Origin: Leptotrichia sp. OH3620_COT-345
GTDB taxonomy: Bacteria; Fusobacteriota; Fusobacteriia; Fusobacteriales; Leptotrichiaceae
Assembly: GCF_003932895.1 (NCBI RefSeq)
Contig: NZ_RQYW01000001.1
Coordinates: 222,380 to 286,379, forward strand
Direction: 5' to 3'
DNA: 64,000 nucleotides
How positions within the stretch are numbered: the stretch's first letter is position 1; every line of letters begins with the position of its first letter. The translations under genes and the position numbers were made by a program. Shown here piece after piece: positions 48,972 through 58,691 of this stretch. The notes under the pieces are model-generated. The model had not been told where the DNA came from. It did not search any database and saw only the letters and a program-made list of their open reading frames with translations.

Positions 48972-49532
48972 TTATTTGTATACAATCTGTTTTGCTATTT
49001 TTTGAGATTTTTCTTTTCCTTCCAGTTCTCTTATTATTTCAAGAGCAAAATCAATCGCTGTTCCGGCTCCCCTACTTGTAATTATATTCCCGTCCGTTAC
49101 TACATTTTCTTTTGTCAGAACAGCTCCTTTTTCTACTATTTCTTCCTCACATGACGGAAAACATATCGCTTTTTTCCCTTTCAATATTCCCAATCTTGAT
49201 AGAATTGTCGGTGCTGCACAAATTGCAGCCACTTTTTTTCTTTCAGAAAATTCTTTTACTTTTTCAAGTAGTTTTTTTGATTTCATATAATTATCTGTTC
49301 CCGGTCCTCCAGGTAAAACTAACATTTTGTATTCTTCAAAGTCTACATCGTCTATTATTTTATCAGCAAGAACAGTTATTTTTCTTGAACTTATTACATG
49401 TTTGTCCTGAGTGATTGAAACTGTATCCACTTCTATTCCGGCTCTTCTAAGTAAATCAACAGGAGCCATTGCTTCAAGTTCTTCAAAGCCTTCTACAAAA
49501 AATAGCAATACTTTTATATTTTTATTATCCAT
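48972..49532 (-). CDS. DJ-1/PfpI family protein (YajL/ThiJ-like)
   Basis: The 186-residue protein has the DJ-1 layout: LLFFVEGFEELEAMAPVD with the conserved Glu (about 18), LVLPGGPGTDNY, and AAICAAPTILSRLG with the nucleophilic Cys (about 105). Proteins of the YajL/DJ-1 group are tied to thiol-oxidative stress and removal of glyoxal-type damage. GAAAGAGGT precedes the ATG. Neighbours give no further clue. Confidence 0.9.
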   Translation of the reverse strand: MDNKNIKVLLFFVEGFEELEAMAPVDLLRRAGIEVDTVSITQDKHVISSRKITVLADKIIDDVDFEEYKMLVLPGGPGTDNYMKSKKLLEKVKEFSERKKVAAICAAPTILSRLGILKGKKAICFPSCEEEIVEKGAVLTKENVVTDGNIITSRGAGTAIDFALEIIRELEGKEKSQKIAKQIVYK

Positions 49533-49752
49533 ATTTTTACCTCTTTCAGATTTGTTATTGTAAAATTTCCTATTTTATACTTAAAAGTTGCTTGAAATTT
49601 CATTATTTTATTTAACATTCTATCTAATATTTTATTTTGTTTTAAATCCGTCTTATCATATAAAATATAGTCATTAAAATTAAATATCCGCTGTCTTTTA
49701 TAATTATTAAATATAAAATAATGAGAGCATATAAAATACGCCCTCTGCTTTT

Positions 49753-51462
49753 TTATGGTAATAGTTGCTCCAGAACTTCTTCAGGAGTATTTTGTTGTAA
49801 AATTAAATCTCTATATTTTTGTGCTTCAACATAACTGCTGTTTCTTATAATTTTTTTAACTTGTAAAGTTGAAGATGCACTCATACTGAATGAATCAAGT
49901 CCCATACCGAGGAGCAGTTTAGTTGCTTTTTTATCTCCTGCAAACTCTCCACACATACTTATATTTATATTTGCATCATGAGCTGCATCAATAACTTTCT
50001 GAATTGCTTCCAATACTGCCGGATTAAATGAATTATACAAAGAAGATACCATTTCATTTCCTCTGTCTACTGCAAGGAAATATTGTGTCAAATCATTTGT
50101 ACCGATTGAAAAGAAATCCACTTCTTTAGCAAATTTATATGCAATTATAGCTGTTGAAGGTGTTTCAACCATTATTCCCACTTTTATGTTTCTGTCATAT
50201 ATTTTTCCGATTTCATCAAGTTCTTTTTTACATTCTTCCAAAATGGCATTTGCTTTTCTGATTTCATTTATAGAACTTATCATAGGGTACATTATTTTTA
50301 TCTGTCCATATTGAGATGCTCTTAATATTGCTCTTAGCTGTGTCTTGAACATATCCTTATTTTCCAATGAAATTCTTATCGCCCTATATCCTAAAAATGG
50401 ATTCAGTTCCTTAGGTAAATCCAAGTAAGGAAGTTCTTTGTCCCCTCCTATATCCATAGTTCTTATAGTTACAGGCTTTCCTTTCATTTTTTCTGCAACT
50501 ATTCTATATGCCTGATACTGTTCTTCTTCTGTAGGAAAATGGTCAGAATTCATAAACAGAAATTCCGTTCTGTAAAGTCCTATTCCTGTTGCTCCCGACT
50601 CCAACACTGCATCAACATCGTTAGGACTTCCTATATTCCCCCAAATATCGATTTTTCTTCCGTCTAAAGTCACGGCATCTTCATTTATAAGCTTTTTCAA
50701 CTCTTCTTTTTCTTTCTTTATGTTTTCTCTTTTTACTTCATATTCCGTTATTACTTCAGTAGGCGGATTTAAAAACAGTTCTCCTGTTTCTCCATCCATT
50801 ATTACATCTTGCCCTTCTTTTGCTTCCCCGAGAATTCCTTTTACCCCTACTACGGCAGGCAACTCAAGAGATCTTGCCATTATTGCCGAATGGGCTGTCT
50901 TTCCTCCTACTTCAGTGATAAATCCTACACAGTTTTCTAAATCAAGTTGAGCAGTATCTGACGGTGTCAAATCACTTGTAACAACTATAGTATTCGGTCC
51001 CAGATTACTCAAATCATTTATTTTCAATCCTAAAAGATTTTTAAGCCATCTTTTTCCAATGTCTTTCAAATCAGCTGCTCTTTCTCTCAAGTATGGATCA
51101 TCCAACTGTGAAATCATTTCGCAGTATTCTTCTATCCCCTCATTTAATGCCTTAGCTGCAGACATTCCTTCAGCTTTGATTTTTTCTTGAACTTCCATAA
51201 TCAGATCTTCATCTTCAAGAAGCATTATATGTCCGTCAAAAATCGCAGCTTTGTCTTCTCCCATTTTTTCTTTTACCTTTTCCCTGATAGCAATTAACTG
51301 AGTCTTTGATTTTTTCAGTCCTTCTTCCAATTTGGTAAGTTCCGATTCAATTGTAGAGTCAGCAGGTTTTTCTTCAGGTATTACCGGCTCCTCCTCAATA
51401 AATAGTAATACTTTTCCTATCGAAACTCCTTCTGAAGCTCCGATTCCTGTTAATCTTTTCAT
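49753..51462 (-). CDS. ptsI: PTS enzyme I (phosphoenolpyruvate-protein phosphotransferase)
   Basis: The 569-residue protein starts KRLTGIGASEGVSIGKVLLF and has the phosphorylated His in GGKTAHSAIMARS (about residue 190), the PEP-binding GIGLYRTEFLFM and MVETPSTAIIA, and SIGTNDLTQYFLAVDRGN with the catalytic Cys in NISMCGEFAGD. Enzyme I passes phosphate from PEP to HPr for all PTS sugars. No ptsH is beside it. A weak GU-containing hairpin (about 49720-49745) follows. AAGGAGAAC precedes the ATG. Confidence 0.97.
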   Translation of the reverse strand: MKRLTGIGASEGVSIGKVLLFIEEEPVIPEEKPADSTIESELTKLEEGLKKSKTQLIAIREKVKEKMGEDKAAIFDGHIMLLEDEDLIMEVQEKIKAEGMSAAKALNEGIEEYCEMISQLDDPYLRERAADLKDIGKRWLKNLLGLKINDLSNLGPNTIVVTSDLTPSDTAQLDLENCVGFITEVGGKTAHSAIMARSLELPAVVGVKGILGEAKEGQDVIMDGETGELFLNPPTEVITEYEVKRENIKKEKEELKKLINEDAVTLDGRKIDIWGNIGSPNDVDAVLESGATGIGLYRTEFLFMNSDHFPTEEEQYQAYRIVAEKMKGKPVTIRTMDIGGDKELPYLDLPKELNPFLGYRAIRISLENKDMFKTQLRAILRASQYGQIKIMYPMISSINEIRKANAILEECKKELDEIGKIYDRNIKVGIMVETPSTAIIAYKFAKEVDFFSIGTNDLTQYFLAVDRGNEMVSSLYNSFNPAVLEAIQKVIDAAHDANINISMCGEFAGDKKATKLLLGMGLDSFSMSASSTLQVKKIIRNSSYVEAQKYRDLILQQNTPEEVLEQLLP

Positions 51463-51524
51463 ATTGTTCTCCTTATATATAATTTTTTTAGTTACTGATA
51501 AATTTTATGATTCAATTAAAATAT

Positions 51525-52742
51525 TTAACTAACTGTTAAGGATTCAACAATGTCCCCTGTAAGCGTATCTATAATTTCTTCCTGTTCAGGTTTTAAAGTA
51601 GATTTTATGTCAAGAGGTTCTCCGACTATTTCAATTTTTTTGAACTCATTTGCAAACTTATTTTTCAATGCTGTCAATGCCCCTGTTGCCCATGTATGAT
51701 TCCCAAGTAATGAAACTTTTCTGTTTTGAAAATTGAGAGAAGCCAATTCATGCAGGAAAGAATCCATGACGAGATACAATCCTGTGTTATATGTCGGCGC
51801 TGCCAATAGTAAGTTACTATATTTCCATGTTTCTGCTATTATGTAAGAAGGATGTGTTTTTGAAACATCAAATACCCTTATATCCTTTATTCCTCTCTGG
51901 GCCAGTTTATTTGCGATACAGTTCACTATATTTTCAGTATTTCCATACATTGAAGCATATACTATTACTACTCCGCTCTTTTCAGGAGTATATGTACTCC
52001 ATTTGTTATATAAATCAAATAAGTGCTTTATATCCTCTTCAGTTCTCCAAATAGGACCATGTAACGGTACAACCATTCTTATTTCAAGTGCATTTAATTT
52101 TTTTATTACATTTTGAACTTGAAGCCCATATTTCCCAACTATATTTGTATAATATCTTCTTGACTCTGAAGAATAATATTCATCAAAATCTACTTCATCT
52201 TTAAATATATTTCCGTTTAATGTTCCAAATGTTCCGAACGCGTCTGCAGAAAACAGTATTTTTTTCGTTTCTTCATAAGTCATTGTCACCTCAGGCCAAT
52301 GAACCATAGGCGCTCCTATGATTTTTAACTTATTTTCCCCTAAATCTATAACATCTCCTTCTTTTACTTCATAATAATTTTCCGGAGCAAATTTATTATA
52401 AAACTGTTCAAAAAAAGCAAAAGTTTTTTTATTTCCCACTATTTTCAATTTTGGGTATAATGCCAATAAATCTTCTATATTTCCACAATGATCAGGCTCC
52501 ATATGATTGATTATTAAGTAATCCAATTCCCTATCTTTCAGAAGATATTTTATATTTTCCAAATATTGTGCTCTTATCGATGCATCCACAGTATCAATAA
52601 TTGCAGTTTTTTCGTCAAGTATAATACTTGAATTATATGAAACTCCTTTCGGTAAAGGAAAAAGATTTTCAAATCTTTCCAGCCTTCTGTCATTACCTCC
52701 TATCCAATAAATGTTTTCCGATATTTCCTGAACGCAATGCAT
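51525..52742 (-). CDS. Flavodiiron protein (FprA/NorV-type oxygen or NO reductase)
   Basis: The protein of about 405 residues has an N-terminal metallo-beta-lactamase domain with the diiron ligands in NHMEPDHCGN, a further His in MVHWPEVTM and Asp in FSADAFG, and PLHGPIWR. A C-terminal flavodoxin domain starts with YASMYGNTENIVN (about 262). It would reduce O2 or NO to protect this anaerobe; an electron donor such as rubredoxin is not encoded nearby. The start is ATG 52742, with AGGAGG seven bases upstream; a GTG at 52748 is too close to it. It follows the ankyrin gene. Confidence 0.94.
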   Translation of the reverse strand: MHCVQEISENIYWIGGNDRRLERFENLFPLPKGVSYNSSIILDEKTAIIDTVDASIRAQYLENIKYLLKDRELDYLIINHMEPDHCGNIEDLLALYPKLKIVGNKKTFAFFEQFYNKFAPENYYEVKEGDVIDLGENKLKIIGAPMVHWPEVTMTYEETKKILFSADAFGTFGTLNGNIFKDEVDFDEYYSSESRRYYTNIVGKYGLQVQNVIKKLNALEIRMVVPLHGPIWRTEEDIKHLFDLYNKWSTYTPEKSGVVIVYASMYGNTENIVNCIANKLAQRGIKDIRVFDVSKTHPSYIIAETWKYSNLLLAAPTYNTGLYLVMDSFLHELASLNFQNRKVSLLGNHTWATGALTALKNKFANEFKKIEIVGEPLDIKSTLKPEQEEIIDTLTGDIVESLTVS

Positions 52743-52754
52743 TTTCACTACCTC

Positions 52755-53522
52755 CTAATTTTCTCTCCTAATTTCTTTTATTTTATCTCTTAAAAGCTTT
52801 ACTATTTCTCCTTTTCCAAATTCAGTGGCCATATCCATGGCAGTTCCTCCGTTATTATCTTTTATTAAAGGATTGGCTCCATATAATAATAATAATTTCA
52901 CTATCCTTGTATTCGACTTTAACGTAGCATCTTCCAACGGTGTCCATCCGTCAGTTCCACTTTTTTCATTCACTAAATCCGGAGCAGTTTTCAATAGTAT
53001 TTCCACAGCTTCTTCATTTTCATAATAACAGGCAGTATGTAATGTCAGTTTTCCGAAAACAGGATGTTTCTCTCTTACATCCGCACCGTTTTCAATTAAA
53101 AACTTCAATATTTCATTATTTCCCGATTCTATTGCAACAATAATCGGTGTATAGCCGTATCTGTCTTTGGAATTGACATCTATAAGTACATCTTCAGCTT
53201 CTGTCTGAGCTACAATTTCCATTTCCAGCTCTGCACCGTATACTCCCTTGTTATTTCTATCATTCACTAATTTAAGTTTCTGTTTCTGTTTTTTTTCTCT
53301 ATTTTCCTTTGTATTCAGATATGCTTTGACATATTTATTGTTATGATCTTTAATAGCCGAAAAAAACAGTTTTAATTTGACATCTATTATTTTTTCAAGT
53401 CTGGCTTTTTTCACGAAATCCACTGTTTTTAATTCTCCTGTATTTTTTTGTACAGAAAAAATATTTACACATGCTGACATCCACATAAAAAAAATGCCAT
53501 AAACTAATGTATTTTTTATCAT
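52755..53522 (-). CDS. Ankyrin-repeat protein, probably secreted or lipid-anchored
   Basis: The 255-residue protein has an N-terminal hydrophobic segment ending WMSAC (Cys18), a near-lipobox, followed by a basic linker and three to four ankyrin repeats (about 110-250; DRYGYTPIIVAIESGNNEIL, GWTPLEDATLKSN, NGGTAMDMATEFG). Ankyrin repeats mediate protein binding. It is the first gene of a two-gene unit with the flavodiiron protein, 12 bp apart. A similar ankyrin-oxidoreductase pairing is known for periplasmic AnkB-catalase, so a role in oxidant defence is possible but unproven. Confidence 0.82.
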   Translation of the reverse strand: MIKNTLVYGIFFMWMSACVNIFSVQKNTGELKTVDFVKKARLEKIIDVKLKLFFSAIKDHNNKYVKAYLNTKENREKKQKQKLKLVNDRNNKGVYGAELEMEIVAQTEAEDVLIDVNSKDRYGYTPIIVAIESGNNEILKFLIENGADVREKHPVFGKLTLHTACYYENEEAVEILLKTAPDLVNEKSGTDGWTPLEDATLKSNTRIVKLLLLYGANPLIKDNNGGTAMDMATEFGKGEIVKLLRDKIKEIRREN

Positions 53523-53546
53523 ATTACACTCCTTAGTCTATAGCAT

Positions 53547-53575
53547 ATTATACCACAAATATTTCACTATGTCAT
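53547..53575 (-). promoter_or_regulatory. Promoter of the ankyrin-flavodiiron genes
   Basis: ATGACA (53570-53575) and TATAAT (53547-53552) are 17 bases apart, with TGG just upstream of the -10. The start codon is only about 18 bases after the expected start site. Confidence 0.75.
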
Positions 53576-53593
53576 TAGTATACAGGCAAAATT

Positions 53594-54043
53594 TTAATCC
53601 ATTTTATTAATTTCTTTTAAAATTTCATCTATATGTCCCTGAACTTTTACTTTTCTCCATTCCTTCACAATATTACCATCAGTATCTATAAGAAATGTTG
53701 AACGTTCTATTCCAAAATATTTTTTCCCGAAATTTATTTTTTCTTTCCAGACTTGATATTTCTCACAAACATCTGAATTTTCATCACTTAAAAGAAGAAA
53801 CGGTAATTTATATTTTTTCTTAAAATTTTCATGTTTTTTTAGACTGTCTTTGCTTATTCCCAAAACTTCGACTCCTTTAGCTTCAAGTCTTGCAAAATTA
53901 TCTCTGAATGAACATGCTTCTTGAGTACAACCAGGAGTACTGTCTTTAGGATAAAAATAAATTACTACTATTTTTCCCCTATAATTATTTAAACTAATCA
54001 TTTCACCATTATCTGCTGGAAGTGTAAATTCCTCCGCTTTCAT
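53594..54043 (-). CDS. bcp: Peroxiredoxin, Bcp/PrxQ family
   Basis: The 149-residue protein has FYPKDSTPGCTQEACSFRDN, with the peroxidatic Cys (about 40) and the resolving Cys five residues later, the Bcp/PrxQ pattern. It reduces H2O2 and organic peroxides in the cytosol. It begins 12 bases after ftsH, in the same direction, with AGGAGG before the ATG, and is probably cotranscribed with ftsH. Confidence 0.95.
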   Translation of the reverse strand: MKAEEFTLPADNGEMISLNNYRGKIVVIYFYPKDSTPGCTQEACSFRDNFARLEAKGVEVLGISKDSLKKHENFKKKYKLPFLLLSDENSDVCEKYQVWKEKINFGKKYFGIERSTFLIDTDGNIVKEWRKVKVQGHIDEILKEINKMD

Positions 54044-54055
54044 GATTAAATCCTC

Positions 54056-56314
54056 CTATTTCATAAAGTCAGGAATATCTATCTTTTTTTCCTCTTTCGG
54101 TATGTCAATATTTTCTTCTGACCTTTTATTTTCAACGCTATTTTCATTTTCTGTACTTTCAATATTTTTTTCAATAAAAGTTTCACTTTCCTCAATTATA
54201 ACCTCGGGAGTTTTTATTTCCTTATTTTTAGACTCATGTTCGGTACCTATCTCAGAATTTTCATTACTTTCATCAAAATTATCTAAAGAAGACATTTCTA
54301 CTTCATTTTCAGATTTTTGTACTGTACTTTCTTCAATAACTCGCTCTTCTGTATTTTCATGCTTTTCTTCTTTTCTATCATTTTCATGACTCAAAATTTC
54401 TTCTACAGTTATTCCTGATATAATTTTTCTCACTTCTTCACCTGTAATTGTTTCTTTTTTCAGAAGAAGCTCGGCAACACCGTCAAGTTTTTTCCTATTT
54501 TCTCTAAGTGTATCCAATGTTTTATTATATTCTTCATTAAGTATTTTTCTTATTTCCAAATCAATTTCTCTTACTGTCTCATTACTTTTATTTGACACAA
54601 GACTGAATTCCTCATCAGAATTTTCAAGATTTACAGGACCTAATATTTTACTCATCCCTACTCTTTCCACATACATTCTTGCAAGCCTTGTTGCATGTTT
54701 TATATCTGAATAAGCTCCTGTACTTATATCGTCCAATACAAGCTCTTCTGCCGCTCTTCCTCCAAACGCAACTTTTATTTTGGCAAGTATTTCTTTACTT
54801 GCAATAACCAGTTTCTCTTCAGGAAGAGGCATCATAAATCCTCCAGCATCTCCTCTCGGTATTATAGTTACTTTATGCACAGGATCGGCTCCTTCAGTCA
54901 CTTCACTCATTATTGCATGACCTGCTTCATGATATGCAAGAAGCTTTTTTTCTTCAGGTTTGATTATTTTACCTTTTTGACCTAATCCCATCCCTATTTT
55001 ATCTACTGCTTCATCTAAATCTTCCATAGTAATGGTATCTGATGATTTTCTTGCAGCTAATATGGCAGCCTCATTTAAAAGGTTGGCAAGATCGGCTCCT
55101 ACAAACCCCGGAGTTATCTTAGCTATATCTTCCAGTTTTACATCATCTGAAAGTTTTTTATTTTTCGCATGCACTTTTAATATAGCAATTCTTCCCTGTA
55201 AATCAGGAGCATCTACATTTATTCTTCTATCAAATCTTCCAGCTCTCAATAATGCAGGATCAAGTATATCTTCCCTATTTGTAGCTGCTATTACTATTAC
55301 TTTTGTATCGGTTTCAAATCCGTCCATTTCTACAAGAAGCTGGTTCAATGTTTGTTCTCTTTCATCATTACTTCCACTATTTTTCCCAGTACTTCTTCTT
55401 CTTCCAATAGCATCTATTTCATCTATAAATATTATTGAAGGTGTACTCGACTTTGCCTTTTCAAATAAATCTCTTACTCTTGAAGCACCCACTCCAACAA
55501 ACATCTCTACAAATTCCGAACCTGAAATTGTATAAAATGAAGCCCCCGATTCTCCTGCTACAGCTTTCGCAAGAAGTGTTTTTCCGGTCCCCGGTCTTCC
55601 CAGTAACAATACTCCTTTCGGAACTCTTGCCCCGGCTTTAGTATATTTTTCAGGATTTTTCAGAAAATCAACTACTTCTTTCAATTCTTCTTTTGCTCCG
55701 TCAACTCCTGCAACATCATCAAATTTCACATCAGGTTTTTTATCCAGTTTATCCGCTCTCGATTTTCCGAAACCGAATATATTTCCGGGTCCTCCTCCTT
55801 GTGACCCTCCCATAATTTTTCTACTGAAAAATATTACTATTCCTATCATCAGAATCATAGGTAAAATCTGAATCAAAAACACGAGAAAAACTCCTGATGA
55901 TGACGGTTCCGCTACTTTCAAACTTACTTTTTTATTTTCCATTGCCTGTACTATAGTAGGATCATCACCTATTCTTTCAGTTATTTTTCTTGTGACATAT
56001 GCTACTTCCTTTTTGTTTTCTTTCAAAACAGCAATTAACTTATCATCTTTTTCAGTTATTTCCTTAAATGTTCCGTTTTTTATTTTTGTTATGAATTCAC
56101 TATAAGGAATTTCTTTTTTTTGCTGAAAATAACTTTGAACATTTCCATTCCAGAAGAATAGAAATCCCATTGTTATTAATATAATTAAAGTAAAAAATGC
56201 AGGAGAACCTCCAAATGGTGATTTATCTCCATTTGACCCTCCTCTTTTCCGCTTATTGTCATTTCTCAATTCTTCCAATCTTTTTCTTATATCATCTTTA
56301 TTTTTATCGTCCAT
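54056..56314 (-). CDS. ftsH: ATP-dependent zinc metalloprotease FtsH
   Basis: The protein of about 752 residues has two membrane segments (near 35 and 125), an AAA domain with Walker A GRPGTGKTLLAKA (about 237) and Walker B IIFIDEIDAIGRRR, the second region of homology, and the protease motif HEAGHAIM (about 460). Walker A has Arg where most FtsH have Pro (GPPGTGKT). A ~110-residue acidic tail rich in Glu, Asn and Ser is longer than usual. GGGAGG precedes the ATG at 56314; an upstream TTG (56326) is rejected. The start overlaps the tilS end. Confidence 0.97.
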   Translation of the reverse strand: MDDKNKDDIRKRLEELRNDNKRKRGGSNGDKSPFGGSPAFFTLIILITMGFLFFWNGNVQSYFQQKKEIPYSEFITKIKNGTFKEITEKDDKLIAVLKENKKEVAYVTRKITERIGDDPTIVQAMENKKVSLKVAEPSSSGVFLVFLIQILPMILMIGIVIFFSRKIMGGSQGGGPGNIFGFGKSRADKLDKKPDVKFDDVAGVDGAKEELKEVVDFLKNPEKYTKAGARVPKGVLLLGRPGTGKTLLAKAVAGESGASFYTISGSEFVEMFVGVGASRVRDLFEKAKSSTPSIIFIDEIDAIGRRRSTGKNSGSNDEREQTLNQLLVEMDGFETDTKVIVIAATNREDILDPALLRAGRFDRRINVDAPDLQGRIAILKVHAKNKKLSDDVKLEDIAKITPGFVGADLANLLNEAAILAARKSSDTITMEDLDEAVDKIGMGLGQKGKIIKPEEKKLLAYHEAGHAIMSEVTEGADPVHKVTIIPRGDAGGFMMPLPEEKLVIASKEILAKIKVAFGGRAAEELVLDDISTGAYSDIKHATRLARMYVERVGMSKILGPVNLENSDEEFSLVSNKSNETVREIDLEIRKILNEEYNKTLDTLRENRKKLDGVAELLLKKETITGEEVRKIISGITVEEILSHENDRKEEKHENTEERVIEESTVQKSENEVEMSSLDNFDESNENSEIGTEHESKNKEIKTPEVIIEESETFIEKNIESTENENSVENKRSEENIDIPKEEKKIDIPDFMK

Positions 56315-57680
56315 TCTTCCTCCCAATTATTAGTATCTTTTCTTGGATTTCCAATTTATTTATTTCTTCTTCTCTTATTTTTTTTACCTTTTGAGAAAAT
56401 TTAATGTCTCCTACTGCAATTATTTCTTTCATTTCAAAACTTTCAGTTTCCTGTATATACTCGATAATAGGAATTTCTTCTCTTTTCCACTTGGAAATTT
56501 TTTGATCTATTAAAATTTTTTTAACTTTCTTATGACCTAAATTATTTAATAAAACCATATCTCCTGATTTTCTGCTTCGAATAACCAGTTTTTCTATATT
56601 TTCATGTCCTGAATTTTTAAATTTCAAAAATACGTAATCTGTATTTCCAGTTTTACTGAATTTTTTTGTAAATTCTTTCAAGCTATTATATAAATGTACT
56701 TCGTAATTGTACCACTCTATACTTTGATTTATCTTTATAATTTTCGTATTTCCATATTCAGCTGTATTTTCCGGTTTTTCATATTTATCAATAATTTTTA
56801 TATTTCCGTATTCTTTTCTCAAAAACTTGTTCTTCCCTAAATTAAACTCTTTTGAACCTTTTGGATTAATTATACCGTTCGTATTAAATATATTTTTATA
56901 CAGCTGATCAATTTTCCTTCTGTTGATTTCAATATTATTCTCCTGCAAATATTTTACAATCATATTTTTTGACTCTTTTTCATCTTCTTTTTTATTTATT
57001 TCAGAAATCAGCTCATTTATTTTTGATTGAAATTCAGGATTTATTTTATAAAATTTTGGAAAAACCTCATTTCTTATATAATTTCTCGTATATCCATTTT
57101 CTTTATTTGTATAATCTGTCAAGTATTTTTCTCCGTTTAACTTTAAACAATCCAATATTTCCTTTTTTTCAAAAGATAAAATAGGTCTTATTATATTTCC
57201 TCTTTTTTTAGGAATCCCTTTCAAACCTTTTATTGATGTTCCTCTTAAAAGCCTGAATATAAAAGTTTCCACATTATCATCAAGATTATGCCCTGTCGCA
57301 ATTTTGTCGTACTTTATTTCATTAAGTGTTTCTTCCAGGACTTTATATCTTAATTCTCTTGCTGCAAGCTCTATTGATTTTTTATTTTCTAAAGCATATT
57401 TTGTTACATCTATACTTTTTATATATAAATCAACATTATTTTCTGAAGAAAACTTCTTTACAAATTCCAAGTCACTATTGACATCATATCTTAAATTATG
57501 ATTTACATAAAGTATAGAAAGTTTAAGAGAAAAACTCTCTTTAAAAAAAGATAATGTTCTGTACAAAAAAACCGAATCAGGTCCTCCTGAAAAAGCTATC
57601 AGTATTTTATCATCTTCCCTTATTAAATTGCTTTTTTCCAATTTGTTTATTTTTTCTTTTATTTCTCCGAAAACAAACAT
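56304..57680 (-). CDS. tilS: tRNA(Ile)-lysidine synthase
   Basis: The 458-residue protein has the PP-loop SGGPDSVFL (about 30-38), VNHNLR, ATGHNLDDNVETFIFRLLRG and GLKGIPKKRGNIIRPIL, all TilS motifs. It attaches lysine to C34 of tRNA-Ile(CAU), making it read AUA; AUA is frequent in this AT-rich genome, so the enzyme is important here. The C-terminal TilS domain (about 370-450) is present. It overlaps ftsH by 11 bp and lies 16 bp after mltG, an arrangement that is common in Firmicutes and Fusobacteria for tilS-ftsH. Confidence 0.95.
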   Translation of the reverse strand: MFVFGEIKEKINKLEKSNLIREDDKILIAFSGGPDSVFLYRTLSFFKESFSLKLSILYVNHNLRYDVNSDLEFVKKFSSENNVDLYIKSIDVTKYALENKKSIELAARELRYKVLEETLNEIKYDKIATGHNLDDNVETFIFRLLRGTSIKGLKGIPKKRGNIIRPILSFEKKEILDCLKLNGEKYLTDYTNKENGYTRNYIRNEVFPKFYKINPEFQSKINELISEINKKEDEKESKNMIVKYLQENNIEINRRKIDQLYKNIFNTNGIINPKGSKEFNLGKNKFLRKEYGNIKIIDKYEKPENTAEYGNTKIIKINQSIEWYNYEVHLYNSLKEFTKKFSKTGNTDYVFLKFKNSGHENIEKLVIRSRKSGDMVLLNNLGHKKVKKILIDQKISKWKREEIPIIEYIQETESFEMKEIIAVGDIKFSQKVKKIREEEINKLEIQEKILIIGRKNGR

Positions 57681-57696
57681 TTTTTCACCTATTTTC

Positions 57697-58647
57697 CTAT
57701 TTTAACTGTCCTGTTTCTTTTCTTTTTTTAAGGTGTTCATCATGGGTTTTTGAATAATATGTTTTTCCTTTATAAGTAAAAAAGAAAAGGTTATCATTGA
57801 CTTCAGCTTTTTCTACCGCTCTAAATGTCTCAATAGGAGGATTTCCTATAGGTGTTGGCGGCAGTCCTTTGACTTTATATGAGTTATAAGGAGTTTCCAT
57901 TGCTTTTAATTCTCCTCTCAATGCCTGTCTTCCCAATTCATATTTTAGTGTAGCATCTGATTCAAGTTTCATATCAATTTCCAAACGTTTTATAAATACA
58001 CCTGCTACCTTCGGTTTATCAGCTAAATCTGAAACTTCTGCTTCAACAATTGATGCAAGCTTCAACTGATCATAAAACTTCTTTTTGTCCGGATATTTTT
58101 CAGAAGGGAATTTTTTTAAGAATTCAGTCAATATTGTTACCATTACTTGTTTTGTAGTTGTTCCCTCAGGAAAAATATAAGTTTCAGGATAAAAATATCC
58201 TTCAAAATTATTATTTTCATGAGGATAAGGAAAATCAATTTCTTTTAATGCGTTGTCTATTTCTTCTTGACTTCCCAATCCCAAAGCATCTATTCTTTCA
58301 TATACTTGCTTTTTTGTGAATCCTTCAGGTATCGTAAGCCTTATCCCGTTTGAATCTTTATTATGTATTTTTTTTATTACTTGATACCTTGAAAATTTGC
58401 CGTTAAATCTGTAAGTTCCTATTTTCAGATTTGAAGAACTTCCGGTCATTTTGAGATATATTTTGTCTATTATTCCATAATTTAATCCCATTTTTTTATA
58501 TATTTGCTGAAAATTCGTACCTTTCGTTACATTTATATTTACATTTTTATATTCTTTTTTTATATAAAAAAAAGTGTATACAAATATTAAATTGACAATA
58601 ACAAGTATACTTATAAATACATTGAATGCTATCAGTATTTTTTTCAT
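57697..58647 (-). CDS. mltG: Endolytic murein transglycosylase MltG
   Basis: The 316-residue protein has one N-terminal membrane anchor (about 5-28) and a YceG/MltG domain: LTIPEGFTKKQVYERI, EGYFYPETYIFPEG, SIVEAEVSD with the catalytic Glu (about 198-200) and LESDATLKYELG, then GLPPTPIGNPPIETF. It cuts nascent peptidoglycan glycan strands at the outer face of the inner membrane and so sets strand length. GGGAG precedes the ATG. It is followed by tilS and ftsH in one likely operon. Confidence 0.94.
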   Translation of the reverse strand: MKKILIAFNVFISILVIVNLIFVYTFFYIKKEYKNVNINVTKGTNFQQIYKKMGLNYGIIDKIYLKMTGSSSNLKIGTYRFNGKFSRYQVIKKIHNKDSNGIRLTIPEGFTKKQVYERIDALGLGSQEEIDNALKEIDFPYPHENNNFEGYFYPETYIFPEGTTTKQVMVTILTEFLKKFPSEKYPDKKKFYDQLKLASIVEAEVSDLADKPKVAGVFIKRLEIDMKLESDATLKYELGRQALRGELKAMETPYNSYKVKGLPPTPIGNPPIETFRAVEKAEVNDNLFFFTYKGKTYYSKTHDEHLKKRKETGQLK

Positions 58648-58691
58648 ATTTCTCCCAATCTTTCATTTTTTTATTATTTCACAAACTTTAT

